Source: Pseudomonadota bacterium
Lineage (GTDB): Bacteria > Pseudomonadota > Gammaproteobacteria > Xanthomonadales > Xanthomonadaceae
Assembly: GCA_023419315.1 (NCBI GenBank)
Contig: JAEZYE010000018.1
Coordinates: 1 to 64,000, forward strand
Length of the DNA stretch: 64,000 bases
Direction: 5' to 3'
Made by a program: the position numbers and the translations under genes. Positions 44,432-53,114 of this stretch are shown in pieces (within the stretch, counting starts at the first letter, position 1; the number at the start of each line of letters is the position of its first letter). Under the pieces are notes generated by a model. That model was given only the letters and a program-made list of their open reading frames with translations, made no database searches and had not been told where the DNA came from.

Positions 44432-45739
44432 TCAGATGGCGCGCAGCGCGGTCGTGATCGGCAGGCGCGCTGCCCGCAGCGCGGGGAACAGGCCACCGAC
44501 CAGGCCGATGCCCAGCGCCCACTTCAAGCCGTTCCACAGCAGTTCCGGCGACACCTTGAACTGGAACACCACCTGGCTGAAGTTGTTGCCCAGCGTGGAC
44601 ACGCTGTAGCCGTTGAAGATCGCCCAGGCGATCACGCCACCCAGCACGCCGCCGATCAACGCCAGCAGCATGGTTTCCAGCATCACCGCGGTCACCACCG
44701 GCAAACCGCGGAAGCCGATGGCGCGCATGGTGGCGATTTCGCGCGCGCGCCCGGCGACGGCCGCATACATGGTGTTGAGCGCGCCGAACACGGCGCCGAT
44801 CGCCATGATGGTGCCGACGAACAGGCCCAGGTACTTGATGATGTTGGCCAGCTGTCCGGACTGCTTGGCGTAGTACGCACGCGTGCTTTCCACGTCCAGC
44901 TTCAGGCGCGGATCGTTTTCCACCGCCGCCTTGAACTGCTCGAAACCGGCCTTGCCCTCGGTGCGGACCGTGATCGACTGGTAGGAGCGACGGTTGTAGG
45001 TGGACGACAGGGTTTCGCTGTCGCCCCACAGTTCGGAGTCATGCGCGTCGCCGGAAGCGAAACGGCCGACCACCGTCCATTGCTGGTTGCCGAGGTTGAG
45101 CTGGCTGCCGACCTTCAGTCCGCGGAACTGCGTCGCCGCGCCCTGGCCGACCACGATCTCGCGCAGGCCGGGCTGGAACTTGCGGCCTTCGACGATGCGG
45201 ATGCGGTCACGCACCTGCCAGGCTTCCTCGCCGACGCCACGGAACTGCGCATTCGCGTCGGTGCCGTCGGCCATGCTCGGCAGATTGACCACCTGCGAAA
45301 GCTCGGCCGAGATCAGCGGCTTGCCATTCGCTCCTTTGGCGATGCCCGGCAGGCTCGACAGCAACGGCGCCTGGTCGCGGGTGATGACCGAGTTGGTCTC
45401 CGCCTGCGAACCACCGCGCAGGATGATCGCGGTGCTGTCGTCGCCGGTGCTGTTGAGCGTGGCCTTGAAGCCTTCGCCCATCGCCAGCATCGCCACCAGC
45501 ACGCCGACCACGCCGGCGATGCCGACCACGATCACCGAGGATGCACCCCAGCGTTGCGGCAGGCTGCTGATGCCGATGCGCGCCGCCGCCAGCGCAAGCC
45601 GGCCGCTGCGCGTGAGCAGCAGCCACAGGGCGAGCAGCACCGCCAGGCCCAGGACGAACGGCCAGGGCAGGGAGATCCAGATCGCCAGGGCCACCGCCAG
45701 CGCGAGTACGGAAATGATGTTTGCAATCCAGTTGGGCAT
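44432..45739 (-). CDS. ABC transporter permease (MacB/FtsX-type), distal
   Basis: A 435-residue permease with the MacB/FtsX layout: two N-terminal membrane helices (about 8-43), a further helix (about 65-90), a large periplasmic domain (about 95-300) and three C-terminal helices (about 310-430). The FtsX core is seen in IIKYLGLFVGTIMAIGAVFGALNTMYAAVAGRAREIATMRAIG. The extra N-terminal hydrophobic pair is unusual for a simple MacB permease. It is the last gene of the MacA-like/ATPase/permease/permease set, 10 bases after the first permease. Confidence 0.87.
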   Translation of the reverse strand: MPNWIANIISVLALAVALAIWISLPWPFVLGLAVLLALWLLLTRSGRLALAAARIGISSLPQRWGASSVIVVGIAGVVGVLVAMLAMGEGFKATLNSTGDDSTAIILRGGSQAETNSVITRDQAPLLSSLPGIAKGANGKPLISAELSQVVNLPSMADGTDANAQFRGVGEEAWQVRDRIRIVEGRKFQPGLREIVVGQGAATQFRGLKVGSQLNLGNQQWTVVGRFASGDAHDSELWGDSETLSSTYNRRSYQSITVRTEGKAGFEQFKAAVENDPRLKLDVESTRAYYAKQSGQLANIIKYLGLFVGTIMAIGAVFGALNTMYAAVAGRAREIATMRAIGFRGLPVVTAVMLETMLLALIGGVLGGVIAWAIFNGYSVSTLGNNFSQVVFQFKVSPELLWNGLKWALGIGLVGGLFPALRAARLPITTALRAI

Positions 45740-45749
45740 GTCGTTCTCC

Positions 45750-46904
45750 TCAGCGTCCGGCCAGTGCGTCGACGATCTTCAGGCGCTTGGCGCGCAGCGC
45801 GGGCAGCAGGCCCACGATCACGCCGATGCCCGCCATCAGCAGCACACCGATCACCCATGTCATCGCGGGGACGGCTCCGGGCACCATGCCGCCGGTCAGG
45901 TTGCCGAGCACCGGCATGATGACCGCCGCCAGTCCGAGTCCGATTGCGCCGCCAAGCACGATCAGCAGCACGGATTCGATCATCACCAGTGTCAGCACGG
46001 TGCCGTCCTTGAATCCCAGCGTTTTCAAGACCGCCAGTTCGGGAATGCGTTCGCGTACCGCCTGCGCCATGGTGTTGCCGGTCAGCAGCAGCAGGGTGAA
46101 GAACACTGCGCCCATGATCGAAGTGACGATCAGGCCGATGTCGGCGAACTGCTTGGCGAACGCCTGCTGGAACGCCGATTCGGTCTGGCTCTTGGTTTCG
46201 TGATCCGAATTGGCCGACAGCGCATCGATGCCGCGCGCGACACGCGTGGCCTGGTCCGAGTTGCTCAGCTGCACGGTGTACCAGCTGACCTGGCTCTTGA
46301 TGTAGTCGTTGGACTCGTCGAAGTACTTCCAGTTCATCATCAACTGGTTTTCGGCGTTGACGTTCTTGCGATCCTTGACGCGGAAGATGGCCTTCAATTC
46401 CAGTGGCCAGTCGTTGCTGCCGCTGCGCGGGAAAATCGTCGCCTGCAACGGAATGGTGTCGCCGATCTTCCAGCCGTGCTTCTTCGCCAGCGCCTCGCCG
46501 ACGATGGCGCCGGTGCGCGTGTCCTGGAACGCCTTCAACTGCTCCGGCGGCACTTCGTACTCGGTGTAGACGTCGAAGAAGTTCGGCGCGATCGAGAAGT
46601 TGGGGAAGAAGTCCTTCGGATCGCGATAGATGCCACCGAACCACATGGCGTAGGTCGCCTTCCTGACGCCGGGCACCTGTTCGATCTGCGGAAGCAGGTT
46701 GATCGGAAGCGACTGCGTGATCGACAGGCGCGATGCCACGACCAGGCGGTTGGCGCCATCGACGCTGCCGCCGGAGTTGAACGCGACGCGGACCGAATCG
46801 AGCATGCCGAACAGCAGGAATGCGGCGATCACCGACAGCAGGGTCAGCAGTGTCCGCGTCTTGCTGCGGAACAACTGCGCCCAGATGAGCGAGAGATATT
46901 TCAT
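45750..46904 (-). CDS. ABC transporter permease (MacB/FtsX-type), proximal
   Basis: A 384-residue permease with one N-terminal helix (about residues 18-38), a periplasmic domain (about 45-265) containing a MacB-PCD-like region, and three C-terminal helices (about 270-375) including VTSIMGAVFFTLLLLTGNTMAQAVRERIPELAVLKTLGF. It should pair with the other permease as a heterodimer driven by the ATPase at 46918. The substrate is unknown. It is read 13 bases after the ATPase stop. Confidence 0.87.
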   Translation of the reverse strand: MKYLSLIWAQLFRSKTRTLLTLLSVIAAFLLFGMLDSVRVAFNSGGSVDGANRLVVASRLSITQSLPINLLPQIEQVPGVRKATYAMWFGGIYRDPKDFFPNFSIAPNFFDVYTEYEVPPEQLKAFQDTRTGAIVGEALAKKHGWKIGDTIPLQATIFPRSGSNDWPLELKAIFRVKDRKNVNAENQLMMNWKYFDESNDYIKSQVSWYTVQLSNSDQATRVARGIDALSANSDHETKSQTESAFQQAFAKQFADIGLIVTSIMGAVFFTLLLLTGNTMAQAVRERIPELAVLKTLGFKDGTVLTLVMIESVLLIVLGGAIGLGLAAVIMPVLGNLTGGMVPGAVPAMTWVIGVLLMAGIGVIVGLLPALRAKRLKIVDALAGR

Positions 46905-46917
46905 CGCAGCCTCCGGC

Positions 46918-47610
46918 TCAGTGCGCCATCGCAGGGGCGTCGACCAGCTCGCCCTTGTCGAGGTGGATGGTGTGGGTGGCGTACTCGGCGGCCTTCGGAT
47001 CGTGCGTGACCATGATGATGGTCTTGCCGTGTTCGCGATTGAGCAGGCGCAGCAGGTCGAGGATTTCCTCGGCCGAATGGCGGTCGAGATCGCCGGTGGG
47101 TTCGTCGCAGATCAGGAAGGTCGGGTCGGAGACGATCGCACGGGCGATCGCCACGCGCTGCTGCTGGCCGCCGGACAGTTCGTTGGGACGGTGCGAACCG
47201 CGCTCGCTCAGTCCGACCAGCTGCAGCGCGATTTCCGCATTGCGCCGGCGCTGCGAAGCACCCAGCCTGGTCAGCAGCAGCGGCAGTTCGACATTCTTCT
47301 GCGCGGTCAGCATCGGCATCAGGTTGTAGAACTGGAACACGAAGCCGACATGATGGCTGCGCCAAGTGGACAGCTGCGCCGCGCTCATGCGGTCGATGCG
47401 CTCGCCTTCGATTTCGATTTCACCGGACGTCGGCGTGTCGAGCCCGCCGATGAGGTTCAGCAGCGTGGTCTTGCCCGATCCGGACGGACCCATCAGCGCG
47501 ACGAAGTCGCCCTTGGGAATGTCCAGGTTCAGACCGCTCAGCACCTGCACTTTCTCGGGGCCGCGCTGGTAGGTCTTGACGAGGTTGCGGATGGTGACGA
47601 GGGAAGACAT
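46918..47610 (-). CDS. ABC transporter ATP-binding protein (MacB/LolD-type)
   Basis: A 230-residue ATPase with Walker A GPSGSGKTT (about residues 41-49), Q-loop FVFQFYNLMPMLTA, signature LSGGQQQRVAIARA, Walker B FLICDEPTGDLD and H-loop VTHD. The LolD/MacB-like Q-loop and length suit export of peptides, lipids or drugs from the membrane's outer leaflet. The start at 47610 is fixed by AAAGGA 7 bases upstream. It lies between the MacA-like adaptor gene (196-base gap) and two permeases. It drives the pump energetically but does not itself reveal the substrate. Confidence 0.92.
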   Translation of the reverse strand: MSSLVTIRNLVKTYQRGPEKVQVLSGLNLDIPKGDFVALMGPSGSGKTTLLNLIGGLDTPTSGEIEIEGERIDRMSAAQLSTWRSHHVGFVFQFYNLMPMLTAQKNVELPLLLTRLGASQRRRNAEIALQLVGLSERGSHRPNELSGGQQQRVAIARAIVSDPTFLICDEPTGDLDRHSAEEILDLLRLLNREHGKTIIMVTHDPKAAEYATHTIHLDKGELVDAPAMAH

Positions 47611-47806
47611 CGAAGGTTCCTTTCGGTGGATGCGAGGGAAAGACGGATGAGCGTGCTGCGAACTGCCGGAACGTCGAGCCATGGTGCAAAGACGCGCACG
47701 GCGTCGCATTGCGCGCCACCGGCCTTGGCCCCTGCGAATGGTTCGCCGCAAGGGCCGGAACATCACGCCGGCATGCACCGGCGTGCGGAATTTCGGACGG
47801 GCGTCC

Positions 47807-49057
47807 TTATTCTTCGGGTGCTTCTTCTTCCAGCCTGACCTTCGCGCCGTCCTTGAGCCCGTCGGGCGGGTCCAGCACCACGACATCACCTGCGGTCAGG
47901 CCGGACAGCACCTGGCGGTCCTCGGACATCGCGCGGCCCAGCTTCAGCGTCCGCTGTTCGATGCGATTGTCCTCGACCAGCGCAAAGGCGACCGGTTGGC
48001 CGTCACGTTCGATGATGGCCGCATTCGGCGCACGCACGCCTTGCGGCTTCTGCTGCTCGGCGGGCTGGGCCTTTTCCAGGAAGCTCACGCGCACGCCCAT
48101 GTCCGGCACGATGCGCGGATCCTTCAGCTTGAGTGCGATGCGCACCTTGACCGTGGCCTTGCCGCGATCGGCGGTGGGAATGATGGCGATGACCTCGGCC
48201 GGGATCTTCCAGTCCGGGTACGCGTTGAGCGTGGCTTCGACCGGCATCTTCGGTTGCACGCGGCCGATGAAGGCTTCGCCGACATCCACTTCGACTTCCA
48301 GCGAATCCATATCGACGATAGTGCCGATGCCGGTGCGGGTGAAGCCGCCGCCGGCCGACAGCGGCGACACGATTTCGCCGGGCTGCGCGGCCTTGGCGAT
48401 GACCACGCCGGAGAACGGCGCGCGCACGACCGTGTTGTCCTTGCCGATGTCGGCGATGCGCAGGCGATCGCCGGAAGCACGCTCGTTGCGCTGGGCGGTG
48501 ATGGCCTGCGCGCGCAGGGCGTCGCGCTCGGCCACGGCCTGATCGTATTGCGCCTTGGCGACGAGCTGCTGCGACACCAGCTGCGAGAGGCGCCGGACGT
48601 TGGCTTCGGCTTCCTTCAACTGCGCCTGCACGCCGACGCTCTGGCTGCGCGCGGCCTGCAGCTGGCTGGCCGCGAGTGCGCGTTCGGCTTCCGCATCGAT
48701 GGGTTCCAGCCGCGCAAGTACCTGGCCGGCTTCCACGCGCATGCCTTCTTCAATCAGCACTTCCTGCACCTTGCCGGTGACCTTCGCCGAGACCGTCGCC
48801 ATGCGGCGTGCCACCACGTAGCCGGTGGCGTCGAGCACGGACGCCGAAGCGCCGCTGGTGCCGATGGCGGTCACCGCCGCCGTGCGCACGGGAACACCAC
48901 GATCCCGGCCGAACAGCGCCCAGCCGGCAATCGCCAGCACCAGCAGCACGAGTACGACGCCGATGCCGATCCACAGCCCGCGACGCGACGGAGGCTCGCT
49001 CGGGGGCGCCTTGCGGTCAATGCGGAGTTCCTTCAGCAAATCGGCGGAATTGTTCAT
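47807..49057 (-). CDS. Periplasmic adaptor (MacA/HlyD-type membrane fusion protein)
   Basis: A 416-residue adaptor with an N-terminal membrane anchor (about residues 28-48), a split lipoyl domain (about 70-110 and 205-235), a helical hairpin (about 115-195, rich in Ala, Gln and Arg), beta-barrel and membrane-proximal domains. It should link the ABC permeases to an outer-membrane channel (none encoded here) to make a tripartite exporter. Ends in an acidic tail. It is first in the operon and faces the DesK/DesR-like two-component genes across 368 bases. Confidence 0.87.
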   Translation of the reverse strand: MNNSADLLKELRIDRKAPPSEPPSRRGLWIGIGVVLVLLVLAIAGWALFGRDRGVPVRTAAVTAIGTSGASASVLDATGYVVARRMATVSAKVTGKVQEVLIEEGMRVEAGQVLARLEPIDAEAERALAASQLQAARSQSVGVQAQLKEAEANVRRLSQLVSQQLVAKAQYDQAVAERDALRAQAITAQRNERASGDRLRIADIGKDNTVVRAPFSGVVIAKAAQPGEIVSPLSAGGGFTRTGIGTIVDMDSLEVEVDVGEAFIGRVQPKMPVEATLNAYPDWKIPAEVIAIIPTADRGKATVKVRIALKLKDPRIVPDMGVRVSFLEKAQPAEQQKPQGVRAPNAAIIERDGQPVAFALVEDNRIEQRTLKLGRAMSEDRQVLSGLTAGDVVVLDPPDGLKDGAKVRLEEEAPEE

Positions 49058-49425
49058 ACCGTGTCCAGACGAGGGGAAGCGGGAGATGTGACCGGCATAG
49101 GGTACCGAGCCACCGGGACATCATCCACGCCGGGATGCAATGACAGCATGTCGCGGGCGCCCGGCTCCAGTTGCCGGAAGTCACTTCATGCGATGTCGGC
49201 TTGCCGAGTGGATGCAGCATGCCCGTTGCGCCCCTGCCGTCCCAGTGACAGCTGTCATCCGCGGATCATGATGCGGGGCACTGCGCCAAAGCGGTGCAGC
49301 CATGGATGATGACGACGCGATGCCGACCGCTGCATGCACGCATGCGGGCTATCATCGCCGGCTCCGCGGTGGTGCGGCGTCGCATCGTTGCAACGGGACA
49401 CGAGGCCGATTCCAGGAACGCGCGC
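49058..49425. promoter_or_regulatory. Divergent regulatory region of the exporter and DesK/DesR-like genes
   Basis: No coding frame of credible composition. A perfect 12-bp palindrome TGACAGCTGTCA lies at 49246-49257, and a near copy TGACAGCATGTC (GACA-N3-TGTC) at 49141-49152. LuxR-type regulators of the DesR class bind inverted repeats of this kind, so they are candidate sites for the response regulator at 50613. Separate promoters for the two directions are expected here but not resolved. Confidence 0.45.
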
Positions 49426-50616
49426 ATGTTCATGTACTTCCCACCGGCGTCGGACCAATCACTCTCGCGCCTGCATGCGCGTCGAACGCAGCGCGGCCAG
49501 GGCGTGGCCCGCGTATTCCCGCTGCTGATGCTGGTGTGGTCGGTGTGGTTGTTCATCACGCCGTTGTACGAGCCGCAGTTCTTCCCGAATTGGCTGTGGC
49601 CGACGCTGCTGAGCTATGCGGTCTTCCTGATCCTGTTCCATGGCGCGTACTTCCGTGATCGCCGTTACATACTTCATTACGCCCTCGGCATCGCGCTGCT
49701 CGGCTTCCTGCTGACTCCGGTCAATCCCGGCGCGCAGACCTACATCATCTATGCATGCGCCTTCCTGGCATTCCGCGGCGCCGCGCTGCGCGTGATCCTG
49801 ACGCTGGTGTCGTTGCTGGCGCTGTATGCGGCCGAATGGATCGTGCTGGGCTGGCCGTTGATCTATCTGGTCAGCACGGTGATGGTGGGGCTGGCCGTCG
49901 GCCTGATGAACCTGAGCTTCGCCCAGAAGGCCCGTGCCGATGCCGCATTGATGCTCAGCCACGAGGAAGTCCGCAGGCTGGCGTCGCTGGCCGAACGCGA
50001 ACGCATCGGCCGCGATCTGCATGACCTGCTCGGACATACGCTTTCGCTGGTGGCGCTGAAATCCGATCTGGCCGGCCGCCTGCTCGAACGCGATGTCGAG
50101 GCCGCACGCCGCGAGGTCGATGACGTCAGTCGCGTCGCGCGCGAAGCGCTGGCGCAGGTGCGGCATGCGGTGACCGGCATCCGCGCAACGGGCCTGGCGG
50201 CGGAACTGGCGTCGGCGCGCCTGTTGCTCGAAGCCGATGGAGTCGCGCTCGACGTGCCGCACCAGTGGCCGCCGCTGGATACCGCGCAGGAAACCGAACT
50301 GGCGTTGATCCTGCGTGAGGCGATCACCAACCTGCAACGGCATGCGCGCGCGAGCGCCGCGCGCATCAGGCTTGAAGTACGCGAGGGACACATCGTGCTG
50401 GAGATCGAGGACAACGGGCGGGGCGGCGCCATCGTGCCCGGCAACGGCGTTGCCGGCATGCGCGAGCGCCTGCGCCAGATGGGCGGCGAACTGCACCTGC
50501 ATTCGCGGCCCGGCCAGGGTACGCGCGTGGAAGCCCGCGTGCCGCTCACGGAACGGGAAGGCCCGGGCGCAGCGCTGAAGAAGCCGACGCCGGACGAGCC
50601 GGAGGCCGCCGCATGA
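49426..50616 (+). CDS. DesK-type sensor histidine kinase
   Basis: A 396-residue kinase with about five or six membrane helices (residues about 30-165) and no extracytoplasmic domain, then a short coiled link and HisKA_3 with the phosphoacceptor in ERERIGRDLHDLLGHTLSLVALKSDLA, and HATPase_c with LREAITNLQRHA, IEDNGRG and GNGVAGMRERL. This is the DesK layout, a family in which the membrane helices sense lipid order or membrane damage. The start at 49426 is supported by AGGAA upstream. The ATG of the response regulator overlaps its stop by 4 bases. Confidence 0.87.
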   Translation: MFMYFPPASDQSLSRLHARRTQRGQGVARVFPLLMLVWSVWLFITPLYEPQFFPNWLWPTLLSYAVFLILFHGAYFRDRRYILHYALGIALLGFLLTPVNPGAQTYIIYACAFLAFRGAALRVILTLVSLLALYAAEWIVLGWPLIYLVSTVMVGLAVGLMNLSFAQKARADAALMLSHEEVRRLASLAERERIGRDLHDLLGHTLSLVALKSDLAGRLLERDVEAARREVDDVSRVAREALAQVRHAVTGIRATGLAAELASARLLLEADGVALDVPHQWPPLDTAQETELALILREAITNLQRHARASAARIRLEVREGHIVLEIEDNGRGGAIVPGNGVAGMRERLRQMGGELHLHSRPGQGTRVEARVPLTEREGPGAALKKPTPDEPEAAA

Positions 50617-51215
50617 TCCGCGTGGTGCTTGCCGAAGATCAGGCGATGCTGCGCGGCGCGCTCGCCGCGCTGCTCGGGCTGGAGCCGGACATCGAAGTTG
50701 TCGCGGCTGCCGCCGACGGTGAAGCGGCGTGGCGCGAACTGCAGCGGCACCAGCCGGATCTGCTGATCACCGATATCGAAATGCCCGGCCTGACCGGGCT
50801 CGAACTCGCGCAGCGCATCCAGCGGCAGGCGCTGCCGATCCGCGTGGTCATCGTTACCACCTTCGCGCGCGCCGGTTACCTGAGGCGCGCGCTCGACGCC
50901 GGTGTGCATGCCTATCTGCTGAAGGACGCGCCCGCCGAGCAACTGGCCGGCGCATTGCGCAAGGTGCATGCAGGCGGACGCGTCATCGATCCGCAACTGG
51001 CGATGGAAGCCTGGAACGAACGGGATCCGTTAAATGATCGCGAGCGTCAGGTGCTGCGACTCGCCGGTGACGGACTGTCGGCCGGCGATATCGCACGCGA
51101 ACTGAACCTCTCGCAGGGCACGGTGCGCAACTACCTGTCCGAGGCGATCGGCAAACTGGGCGTGAGCAATCGCATCGAAGCGTATCGGCTCGCACGCCAG
51201 CGCGGACTGTTGTAG
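50613..51215 (+). CDS. DesR/LuxR-type response regulator
   Basis: A 200-residue regulator with an N-terminal receiver (acidic pair in VVLAEDQAM, phosphoacceptor D54 in LLITDIEMPGLTG, conserved K104 in YLLKDAPAEQL) and a C-terminal LuxR helix-turn-helix (LNDRERQVLRLAGDGLSAGDIARELNLSQGTVRNYLSEAIGKLG). It is the partner of the DesK-like kinase and the likely regulator of the divergent MacA/ABC exporter, a pairing seen often in bacteria responding to envelope stress or peptide antibiotics. Target assignment is inference. Confidence 0.9.
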   Translation: MIRVVLAEDQAMLRGALAALLGLEPDIEVVAAAADGEAAWRELQRHQPDLLITDIEMPGLTGLELAQRIQRQALPIRVVIVTTFARAGYLRRALDAGVHAYLLKDAPAEQLAGALRKVHAGGRVIDPQLAMEAWNERDPLNDRERQVLRLAGDGLSAGDIARELNLSQGTVRNYLSEAIGKLGVSNRIEAYRLARQRGLL

Positions 51216-51347
51216 CGGAGGCCCGGAAGCTCCGTTCCACGCACGGCGAATGCCTGCGCGTGAGCATCCCGTGAAGGTGTGCGTGATCAAGGTCAATGTG
51301 CGCAGACCATACGCGGCGGCATGCTTCGCTCCCCGATTGCCGAAGCA

Positions 51348-53114
51348 ATGAGCAACCCGTACCCTCCCGTGGACATGGTTCCTCCCAACGCGACGCCTGT
51401 CCGCTTTCGACTGGCCAACCAGTACGGCCTGCTTGCCGCCGCGCTGATTTTCCTCGCCATCGGCATGGGCGTGCTGCTGGGTGCGCAGCGCTTCATCTCT
51501 GACGCCAATCGCGTTTCCCACACCAATGAGGTCATCGCCACGATCGGCGCCATCGAGGCGCAGCTGCGCGATACCGAATCCGCGCAACGCGGGTATGTGC
51601 TCACCGGGGACGTCAATTACCTGGCGGCTTACGTGCGGGGCCGCGACCGCCTGCCGGAACTGGTCGAGCAGTTGCAGCTCATGGTGGACGACAACTCGAA
51701 CCAGGAGCGTCGTGCGCTCGCGTGGCGGCTGGAAATCGAACGCCGGGTTTCCCAGATGGAGGCCACGCTGGGCAATTACCGCGTAGGCGGAATCGCCGCG
51801 GCGCAGCGCGCCATCGGTCGTGACAACCGCCGCGCTTCGGACAATATCCGCCGCATGGCGGAGCAACTGGTTGCGGTGGAACGCAACCTGCTCGCGCAGC
51901 GCGCCGAGTCCAGCCGCAACAGTGCATTGCTGCTGCGCGGGCTTGCCTTGCTGGGCATCCCGCTGGGCCTGCTGGTCATCGTGCTGGTGTACTGGCTGCT
52001 GGTGAAGGAAATCCGCCGCCGCGCCAGAGCGGAAAGCGCCAGCGGCGAAGCGCGCCGCCAGCTGCTGGTCAATATCGAAAAGCTGGAACGCCACAGCGCG
52101 GATCTGGCCGATCTCAGCCGCTACGCCGGCATGTTGCAGAGCTGCATGCGCAGCGACGAAGCCCTGCGCCTGGCCAGCCAGCATTTCGCGCGCCTGCTGC
52201 CCGACGTGGCCGGAACGATCTACCGCGTGCGCTCTTCGCAGGATTACGCCGAGGAAGCCGTGCACTGGGGCGAACACAGGCTGCACAGCGCGGCCATGTT
52301 TCCGCTCGATGCATGCTGGGCGCTGCGGCGCGGTCAACCGCACCTGCATCGCGCGCACGACGAAGTGCTCGCGTGCGCACATCTGGACCCGCCTGCGTTC
52401 GATGCATCGCCAACCACCGCCTGCATTCCGCTGATTGCACAGGGCACGCAGATGGGCCTGCTGTACCTGTCCGGACGCGATGGCGCCTTCATCGAACGGC
52501 TCGATCTTGCCGAAACCGCCGCCGAGCAGTTGTCGATGGCGCTGGCGACGCTGGATCTGCAGGAACGCCTGCGCATCCAGTCGATACGTGAGCCGCTGAC
52601 CGGACTGTTCAATCGCCGCTATCTGGAAGAATCACTCGAACGCGAAATCCGCCGTTGCGAACGGCGCGGGCTGCCGCTCAGCCTGATGATGCTCGATCTG
52701 GATCATTTCAAGGCCTTCAACGATCTGCATGGACACGCGGGCGGGGATGCCTTGCTGTCGGGCTTCGGGCAAGTCCTGCAGAAGCTGTCGCGTGCCGAAG
52801 ACATTGCCTGCCGCTACGGCGGCGAAGAGTTCACGCTGATCCTGCCCGAAGCCGATCTGAAGGTGGCCTGCGAGCGCGCCGAAGCGATCCGCGCGGAAGT
52901 CGAAACCATGCGCATCCGCCATCTGGGGCAGGAGCTGCCGGCGGTGACGGTTTCAATCGGCGTGGCGACGTTCCCGCGGCACGGGCGCGATTCGGAAGAT
53001 CTCCTGCAACGCGCCGACCAGGCGCTCTATCGCGCCAAGCGCGAAGGCCGCAACCGCGCGATTTCCGCGGACGACCTCGTCGACCCGCAGCCGGTCAGGA
53101 ATAGCGCGCCTTGA
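51348..53114 (+). CDS. Membrane diguanylate cyclase (CHASE3-GAF-GGDEF)
   Basis: A 588-residue cyclase producing the second messenger c-di-GMP. A membrane helix (about residues 25-45) precedes a CHASE3-like helical sensor (about 50-185, with AQLRDTESAQRGYVLTGD), a second membrane helix (about 190-218), a GAF-like domain (about 250-400) and a GGDEF domain with the active GGEEF (about residue 490). The inhibitory I-site RxxD (RAED) sits 5 residues before it. So it should be active and product-inhibited, unlike the REC-GGDEF-EAL protein at 4563. The start at 51348 is uncertain; others at 51321 and 51279 are possible. Its last 20 bases overlap the convergent aminopeptidase gene. Confidence 0.87.
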   Translation: MSNPYPPVDMVPPNATPVRFRLANQYGLLAAALIFLAIGMGVLLGAQRFISDANRVSHTNEVIATIGAIEAQLRDTESAQRGYVLTGDVNYLAAYVRGRDRLPELVEQLQLMVDDNSNQERRALAWRLEIERRVSQMEATLGNYRVGGIAAAQRAIGRDNRRASDNIRRMAEQLVAVERNLLAQRAESSRNSALLLRGLALLGIPLGLLVIVLVYWLLVKEIRRRARAESASGEARRQLLVNIEKLERHSADLADLSRYAGMLQSCMRSDEALRLASQHFARLLPDVAGTIYRVRSSQDYAEEAVHWGEHRLHSAAMFPLDACWALRRGQPHLHRAHDEVLACAHLDPPAFDASPTTACIPLIAQGTQMGLLYLSGRDGAFIERLDLAETAAEQLSMALATLDLQERLRIQSIREPLTGLFNRRYLEESLEREIRRCERRGLPLSLMMLDLDHFKAFNDLHGHAGGDALLSGFGQVLQKLSRAEDIACRYGGEEFTLILPEADLKVACERAEAIRAEVETMRIRHLGQELPAVTVSIGVATFPRHGRDSEDLLQRADQALYRAKREGRNRAISADDLVDPQPVRNSAP

